Below, in pieces: positions 57,246-64,000 of a stretch of DNA of 64,000 nucleotides (its first letter is position 1; the number at the start of each line of letters is the position of its first letter). The stretch covers positions 150,912,501 to 150,976,500 of the forward strand of contig CM075670.1 in the NCBI GenBank assembly GCA_037962975.1, in the 5' to 3' direction. The position numbers were made by a program, and so were the translations under genes. This DNA comes from Clitoria ternatea (Eukaryota > Streptophyta > Magnoliopsida > Fabales > Fabaceae). The notes beneath the pieces were generated by a model. It did not search any database, was not told where the DNA came from, and saw only the letters and a program-made list of their open reading frames with translations.

Positions 57246-58803
57246 CGATAGCCAACCGTAAGCACACGGGGTATCGCATAATAATAAGTTATTGTTCTCA
57301 CAAGGATTGTGCCCAAGTACCGGTTTTATCAGCAATTCAATTATCTAGACCAATGATTTAATTTCAACAGAAATTTAAATTGACTTAAGAATAAAAATGC
57401 CCAAAGAAAACACAAAGCTATTCATAGTAAAAATCAAATTACTTAATTGAAAACAATCGAGATTAGGTTGTTGGGAATTAAAAAGTTCACATGTCGTTAC
57501 CAAGTTTCAATGCAATTCAATTTCCCATTTATGAAATCTCATTTCCTAAAGCAAGTTTTCCAAATTTAATTAATGACTTTCTCTCGAAACCTCACTAACG
57601 TACCTAATTACCAAAGAACCACGTTCAATTCATTAGTTAGATCCCTTACGCTTTATGAAAACCCAGTTATCCTTCAAAGGGCTTTGTCTATTTTCATAAC
57701 CCAAATCCCTAGGTTCAATTTCATGTGATTCAAACCATATGCCAATCTTTCGATTACCCACACCGTTTATAATCATCTACACTTATTTTTAAGCCTTGTA
57801 GAAGCATTACACATCCATAAAATTGAATAAGAAACATGATTCATAAATGGAAAAACGAAGACCATCTCAAGTTTGGTTTACAAACATGCTACCCCTAATC
57901 CCAAGAAAAGAGTTTAGTTTACCATAAGGAAGATGATTACAATACCATAAATCAGAAATTCAATCTCAAACATGAAGGAAATCTTAATTACAAAACAAGG
58001 GTTTAGAGAAAAATTAGAGTTCTCACTTTTGGTCTTAATCCAATGCCCCCAAAATCTAAAGATCCGATGCCCTTCCTGTTGATTCTTGAAATCTTCTCGA
58101 AAATCTCCTTCAAGAAGCTATCGATTTTTTCACCCAAAATTGTCTTATGTTTCTCTATATGTCAGTTCCCCACGTTTTTGCCCTTTTTCATCTTTAAAAT
58201 TTTGTGAAAACTGAAGGTAACTGCTACAACGTGTGAAATCCATTGGCAGTGGGAAAATCCAATGGCAGTGGATCGCACTCTATTACACCCAAAATGCCTA
58301 AAATTAAAAACTGGGCAAAAACCACTGACAGTGGGAAAATCCACGGCAATGGGTTTTTTGACAGGGAGATCCACAACCAGTGGGAAATTCCATTGGCAGT
58401 GGTTTTCTTTGTCTCTATTTTCTCACTTCCTCTAGTGTATTCCATGGCCAATGTTTTTCCCACTGGTAGTGGTTTTCTCTAAACCTTTGCAAATATGCAT
58501 TTTGAGGGTGTTTTTGGGTTCCAGAGTACTTTCTTTAGTACGTTCTTCTTCCATTGTTAGGCTGGCTTTGATCTTGGGTCTTTTACAAACTTAAACTTTC
58601 CCATTTGTATCATCCTATTCAAAATATTCCAAATCCTTTTGCTAATAGATTTATCTTATGAAAGTTTCTACAAAAAATAACTACCCAAGTAGCATGTGTG
58701 GAAATAGAAGAAATATCATGGCAATTAGGGAAAAATAAGATGAAAATAAACTAAAATTAAAACTAAATGGACCCTAAAACTAATGCAAACTAAACTCCTA
58801 TCA
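57246..58803 (-). repeat. Athila-1 5' LTR (about 1558 bp)
   Basis: Starts TGATAGGAGTTTAG on the minus strand at 58803; the inner end is CTATCG at 57246. It holds CCACTGGCAGTGG-type palindrome pairs starting 58240/58259, 58322/58341 and 58371/58390, each pair 19 bp apart, linked by GGAAATTCC-like sequence. Confidence 0.9.
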
Positions 58804-58878
58804 CTCTGCCCGCCCCATGAACTGAGAGAACTGAGTAAAGAAATCATTATCCAGCTGAGAACAGAAATTACTTGCCAT
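58804..58878 (-). pseudogene. G1 gag start
   Basis: ATG at 58878, then MASNFCSQLDNDFF... to an Athila insertion at 58803. The next G1 gag codons are at 32136. Only 25 codons are left here. Confidence 0.8.
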
Positions 58879-59134
58879 ACTACAATATAACAACATTGGA
58901 TTAATACACAGTTTAATTCAATGAATTCAAATTTTACCTTACTACAGGGATGTTATAGCCAATGGAATACCAGGAAGTGCAATGCCAAGGTTCTTGTGTT
59001 AAAATCAGTAAAAAATAATACATAATAAACGCATATTTCACCCACAAATTCAATGTAATTCAACCACATATACCATATTGGTTATTTAGCTTTCAAAAAT
59101 ATGCAGTCCAGATCAAAACCGCTCTGATACCACA
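58879..59134 (-). promoter_or_regulatory. G1 leader with primer binding site
   Basis: TGGTATCAGAGCGG on the minus strand lies just inside the 5' LTR (about 59132-59119), a perfect initiator-Met-tRNA primer site. The rest is A/T-rich leader up to the gag ATG. Confidence 0.88.
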
Positions 59135-62100
59135 TATAACATCCCGCCTAATTATTAGACTTTAAATCATGTAATTAAACTCAACTTAACTCAAATTCTC
59201 TTTAAATAATATGGTAGATATAAAAAATTGAGACATGGATGAGGAAAAGTTTAAAGAAAATTTTTTTAGCAAGTTGACTCCTTGCGTACTGCCCACTAAT
59301 TAACATCTAATCAGAGCTACAAAACTCCAATTGAGGTTAATCCAATTGGTAGACCTCCATAATTCAATTATCTACAAATTTTATGAAGAGGCTGAAGGCC
59401 AACTATACCCCTAAGGCTACCCAATTCAGGGAAAAATAAAACCAGCCCACTTCATATTTCAGCCTAAACACCCTGTAGAAATTTGGGCATAACTCGGGCT
59501 ACAGACCTTTGATTGACGTGATTCCAATGACAAAATGACTGAGGCATAATTATCTACAACTTTCCTAAAGGATTAAAAAACTGAATCAACTCCAGCTTGA
59601 GCGAAAATTGGCTCGCTTAAGCGAGAGCTTGAGCGAAAATTTGATAGAAATAGTACCTGCGAGGTTCGCTCAAGCGAAAATACTTTCGCTTGAGCAAAAA
59701 TTTGACAAAAACCAATTCAGCATTTTAACCTCCAACCCAACTTCTTTGCACCTATCTTACCTGTTTTAAGTATGATTGCCACCAAACTTCATGGGCACTA
59801 TGTTTTCCTATTTCGAACTTGTTGGTGTAGCTTGTTTGCCAAAATTCCATCGTATGAGGGAGTTATGTGCTAAAATGCAATCCATATGATTATAGGACAA
59901 CTCAATGTACCAAAACAACGAAACACAATTTTCTTCTCAATTCAAGCATGCACACAAACTTAATATATAATTATAGACCTACAAAGACCCTACGAGGAGT
60001 CTAATTCTTATGAATGTGTAAAATGACTCACTAAGTTCCACTAATACACTAAGTCCTTATACAACTATTTCAACTTACACAACACACCATGAATTAGGCA
60101 CAAACAACATAATCACAATCAGTTTAACCTGCCTATTATGTTTATAAATCTATTTCAATCACGGCTCAAAGCCCACATTCATTATAATCATAATTCATGG
60201 ATATCATTCACAATGTACAAGTTATTCCACATCATTCCCACACATTTACATCATTACAAACACATTATGTCAAATTCATTATTACCAATCTTATCAATTC
60301 ATCATTATATCATCATCATTATATGCATATATAGTAATATGAAATATAAAGATCCATCACTTATCATCATACTCATAAGTAATCACCTAAGTCCATAACC
60401 ATCATCAAAATAACTTAAGTAACCATCCTTAACCATCATATATCCATAAGCACTACACATCTACTATATTAACATATCAAAATATACATCAAACATCAGC
60501 TTGGCATTGCTCTAGATCACTTCGTACTAGTATCTGAGGCATCCGCAATGTCCCTTTCTCTGGTTACTGAAACAACTGTAAGGGTGAGTGACTGGCCATA
60601 TAATTCAATGCAAATGATTTCAATAAAGAATAATATACAACAAGGTAAATCAATCATTAATTAATAACCAACAAATCATCATCAATATATTTTCATAACT
60701 GACTCTTAATCACGCATAGCATAAGATGCTCTGGTATCCAGATACTAAAAGGATCATCCATCAGCTGGGAGTCCACCTGACATTCCATGAATCCACATGG
60801 TCCACCAAACCTACCTGGCTCCCCACCTCAACCCCTGGGTCCTACTTGACCACTGGGTAGCTTCACTAGGCCACCGACGACCACGGGAGCAAAAAATGAG
60901 GGGTAAATTATATTGAATGGTTGTTCGCACCATACAAAATACATCAATGACATATAATCATTTAACATTATCATCATCAATCATCCCTGGCATAAAAGCC
61001 ATCTCCTTAGGATATAAATATGTTTAACATAATGCATCAATCAACAATAAGCCACACCGATAATAATCCATCTCATTCATGTTTCAAGATTAAATCGTAA
61101 TCAACATTTTCAACCACAATAATCATCAGATAATTTAATGATCAAACACAAGCAAAATCAAATTATATTTACTATCTTATTTTATAAATTACCCACTTAT
61201 TAATTTTTTTTCTCTTATGTTATCCTATAGGCATCCTATGTTTCAACTTATATGCTTCCAGGAACAACCAAGAAATTTATTTGCATTGAATCCTACACCA
61301 TAAACACTCCCTTCACCTTAACTCCTAGCTCTCGAAATCTTGATCCTTTCACCAATTTCACCAAAGGCTCAACCGCACTAAAAATCAGAATTTCAAGAAT
61401 TGTCATGAATGTCAAAACCACTACATTCCTAAATTAATTTCTCACATAGCTTTGAATTAACTCCGTATGCCATTAAAACTAACCTTCGTATTCCGATGCC
61501 GAATTCAATGACCTTTTCCCTCTAATGATTTTTCAACCTCCACTGTGCAACCTAACATCAAGAAAAAAAACTTTGCTTGTCAAATGGGAATACCCACATC
61601 ACATAGATGCCTTCCCAAGCTCTCAAAATTAAGAAAATGAAGAAAAACATCATTTTCCCAAGAAACCCACTCACGACCAGGAATTGGAGAAGATAAAAGG
61701 GGCCAGAAAATTTTAAATTGAGGATACCTTTACATGGATCTTGCTTTAAGGATTCTAAAAATGGGTTCAATTGCACACATCGAATGAGAATCAACTCCCA
61801 ATTTGAGGTTCAAAGCAAACGACAATAACATGCAAGGTTTCTCTGTTTTCTCAGTTTTTCTCGCGTGAAGAAGACAAGGTTCTTTTGAAAAATATTTTAA
61901 GTTTTTAAGGGCAAAAGCAAAGTGGTCATTTCCCCATTAAATTTTCCTATTTCTTTAAATTCTAAAATCTTATTCCTTTTTCTTTACCTGATTAATAAAA
62001 AATAATAATCACTATAATTCTATTTTTTTACCACACGGTAATTATTTCTTTATCCTCATAATTTAACCAATTTCTCATTTAATCGCGCCCTACTATTTAA

Positions 62101-62183
62101 TTTAATTTATTTAGGATCTATTTAATTAAATCTTAATTAAGTTCACCCCTTAATTTATAATTTAATTATGTAAAATGCAATTT
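59135..62183 (-). repeat. 5' LTR of G1, missing about 29 bp of its outer end
   Basis: Colinear with 19561-22871. Similarity stops at GCAATTT (62183), while the left copy continues for 29 bases to TGTTACA. CTCGCTTAAGCGAG-type palindromes start at about 59592, 59612, 59624, 59665 and 59685 (steps 20, 12, 41 and 20 bp), less decayed than in the 3' LTR. Confidence 0.88.
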
Positions 62184-62660
62184 TAGAATTATTTTCCTCC
62201 GTGAACCTATGCCTGGTGACACTTTCATTGGTTGCCTATGGATACAATTTTCTTGATATTAAATAAAACAGAGAATTACATGACCAAACCAAAAGAAAAA
62301 CCTAAAATCATTAAAACTCAAAAGTTGGCCTTGTGTTCACTAGTCTTGTATTAAATGAGCAAAATTCAGAATCATAACATATTGATTTTTTTTAATTGAT
62401 ACAGTACTAGTAGGAAATTCCATAATAGTCAATGGTCGTTAACCATAAAATAAACAGCATGATTAGTCCCTCGTAACAAATGAGACTTTTGGCTTTGTTT
62501 AGAAACAATTTCAAGATGATAAATGTATACATTTATTATAGATTTATATGTGAAATTTTTGTGGGGTTTGTACTAATAGGAATGCTCTGTGGGTTAAGGT
62601 TCAAGAATAACTCAAAGAAGGAATATGGAAAGGCCGAGGGGCATTACAATTTTACAATAC
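62184..62660. other. Flank between G1 and the NDL pseudogene
   Basis: A/T-rich, no convincing exon. It probably belongs to an intron or the lost 3' part of the NDL-like locus. The expected next NDL coding segment was not recognised. Confidence 0.5.
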
Positions 62661-63558
62661 CTTGTTGAAGTATCGCTGAAGCAAACACTCTTACCAAGCC
62701 ACACATGTCGTAGAAATACAACAAATTTGACATTACCTAAAAATCACAAGTGGTTTCGAGTATGTTATCAGAATGGAGAATTCATAAATGGGAAATTTGT
62801 AAAGATTTGAAAAGAACCTTGTTATAAAACCATTCAGTCCATGAAGGTGCTTTGCATAAGGGAGATACAAGTATTAAACCAAGAACACACTCCTTATATT
62901 TTCATCTATAAAATCACACCAAAGAAGAAAAATGAATAAAAAATTGACTTCAACCTCCAATTCCCAAAATCTTAGGCCATTCATGAGAAGCAAAGCAAGA
63001 GATTATTTTAAATATTAGCAGTTTTAAAAGAAAGAGTTTTCTACCCCCACAATATAAACTATCCATGCTATAAATATATTCTAATTGCCCAAAATGGTTG
63101 AGGATCTCAATTATTTGATTCGCCAAGTTTTCAGCAGAAGGAGTAGATCATCAGGACTAATTGTAGTTACTCCCAACTGCAAGATCTCTTATGGAAGTTC
63201 CAGAGGAAAAACTATGTGAATAATAATATTCAGTTCTAAATGCAATAAAAATTATATTCAAATTGATCAACCTACAAACCTCGTGTCTGGGAGGACAGTT
63301 ATGATATATGCAAAAGTTGTGAAGCAATAAAGAAGCTGCTTTCGGACAGAAAAATAATCCTTGGAAACATAATACATTTTCCCCAACAAGTTCAAGCATA
63401 CACAAATAATACAATCATTAATGTAATGTATAAAAGAAAATAAATTGACTACATATACAATTTAGTGCTAAATCAGGATAAGTGATCAGAGCTGGTTTGT
63501 CTTGATCACCATAGACTATGACAGATACAAAACCATAACCAGTTCGAATATGATGATC
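62661..63558 (-). pseudogene. NDL: NDL (N-MYC downregulated-like, SF21-type) pseudogene, partial
   Basis: Five exon-like blocks in gene order on the minus strand. 63558-63459: DHHIRTGYGFVSVIVYGDQ and KPALITYPDLALN, with AG before and GT after, exactly 100 bp. 63377-63280: CFQGLFFCPKAASLLLHNF and CIYHNCPPRHE, followed by GT but preceded by AA instead of AG. 63176 to about 63088: LG...ISPDD then SAENLANQIIEILNHFG, with a one-base frame loss. 62905-62818: VLGLILVSPLCKAPSWTEW and FYNK, preceded by AG with a one-base gain, GT after. 62736-62661: VMSNLLYFYDMCGLV, with a frame loss before RYFNK. The exon expected between the third and fourth blocks (VTAGAY-type) is absent. NDL proteins are alpha/beta-hydrolase-fold partners of G-beta in plants, acting in root and auxin signalling. 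The first exon(s) would lie right of 63558 or outside. Confidence 0.85.
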
Positions 63559-64000
63559 CTAAAATGGTAAGAACAAAAATGAATTTACTCAATCTAGCCT
63601 AACCAAAGACCAAGCCACTCACAAAGCAAAAAAAGAGTGCCAAAACTGAAGTTGGAACTTTTAGGAATGAAAAGAACCTATCTTTAAAGCAAAGGATATC
63701 CTTTATTTAGTATGTATATTGAAATTCATAAATTGAACCTTTTTCAAGCTATTTGTTCTCTAACCTGCCTCCCCATGTGCCCTTTACCGCCTTTTTAGGC
63801 AACCCAAACTAACAAGAGAAATGAGTCATTCCAGATTCCAGTCATTGTATGCTCCAAAATTTTATTTTATTTTTCAAAGAAATAAGAGAAAAAGTTAAAG
63901 ACACAAAAAGAGGATAGTATCTTAGGCTTTTCAAATGAGAAGAATAACTGGAACTCATCCAATAACTAATATGTCTATGGGCTATAAACCAGAAAAATTA
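63559..64000. other. Right edge, intron-like A/T-rich DNA
   Basis: Upstream side of the NDL-like pseudogene. A short GGKGHMGRQ-like reading followed by GT (about 63794-63768, minus) could be the end of a first exon, but this is too short to claim. Confidence 0.4.

Larger units (their letters stand above)
32137..58803 (-). mobile_element. Athila-1: Athila-type Gypsy element with two nested insertions
   Basis: Target duplication CTCTG (32132-32136 and 58804-58808) in G1 gag brackets the whole block. On the minus strand: 5' LTR (58803-57246), primer site of the GGCGCC type, gag-protease (57078-54543), RT/RNase H (54443 to about 53250), integrase (about 52830-51900), an Athila ORF2-like region (about 51348-49924), a 3' region and the 3' LTR (43440-43183 plus 33367-32137). 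Without the two insertions it is about 11.8 kb, a usual Athila length. All genes are broken. Confidence 0.92.
19561..62183 (-). mobile_element. G1: old chromovirus-type Gypsy element split by nested insertions
   Basis: On the minus strand it runs 5' LTR (62183-59135), primer site, gag start (58878), gag remainder, protease, RT, RNase H, integrase, chromodomain-like remnant (about 22920) and 3' LTR (22871-19561). Three later insertions split it: an Athila block (32137-58803), a Copia solo LTR (30113-31374) and a solo LTR (24687-28351). All coding parts have stops. The integrase-distal KVWWQHANEILSTW-like remnant argues for a chromovirus. Confidence 0.88.

Overview
This window looks like repeat-dense nuclear DNA of a flowering plant, most likely a phaseoloid legume such as Vigna or a relative. 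That placement rests on impression only: SIRE-like Copia and Athila elements, and LTRs full of GTAATCGATTAC and CTCGCTCAAGCGAG palindromes. I see no bacterial operons, tRNA, rRNA or CRISPR. Almost all of the 64 kb is nested LTR retrotransposons. The only trace of an ordinary host gene is a decayed, intron-containing NDL (N-MYC downregulated-like / SF21) pseudogene on the minus strand at the right edge (about 62661-63558).

Left block (1-17052, + strand): a large element with 5.4-kb LTRs (5' LTR runs off the left edge to 9230; 3' LTR 11611-17052) around only 2.4 kb of non-coding internal DNA, i.e. a LARD-type derivative of a chromovirus-like Gypsy element ('E1'). A Sirevirus-type Copia element without pol (703-5128, TSD CGAGG) sits in its 5' LTR. 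E1 lies in a decayed gene on the minus strand that resembles the 'putative gypsy type transposon' gag family (17053-18127). A small Copia RT fragment follows (about 19340-19536).

Right block (19561-62183, - strand): an old chromovirus Gypsy element ('G1') with 3.0-3.3-kb LTRs. It has been split by three insertions: a solo LTR on the minus strand (24687-28351, TSD AAGAT), a Copia solo LTR (30113-31374), and a 26.7-kb Athila block (32137-58803, TSD CTCTG). That Athila element ('Athila-1', - strand) carries a second Athila derivative in its 3' LTR ('Athila-2', 33368-43177, + strand, TSD GTTCT) and a 5.07-kb solo LTR in its 3' region (44581-49654, TSD ATCAA). Athila-2 has the one long intact ORF of the window, a 789-aa Gag-protease with no RT or integrase.

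The most unusual signal is structural. Five LTR families here carry clusters of 12-14-bp palindromes, with four different sequences, and within a cluster neighbouring palindromes repeatedly start 19-22 bp apart (most often 20 or 21, about two helical turns). A second signal is a possible conserved intron inside the long LTRs: a GAG/GTAAG donor about 0.6-0.7 kb after the LTR start and a GATGCAG-like acceptor nearer the LTR end, in three LTR subfamilies. All coordinates, alignments and counts were made by eye.
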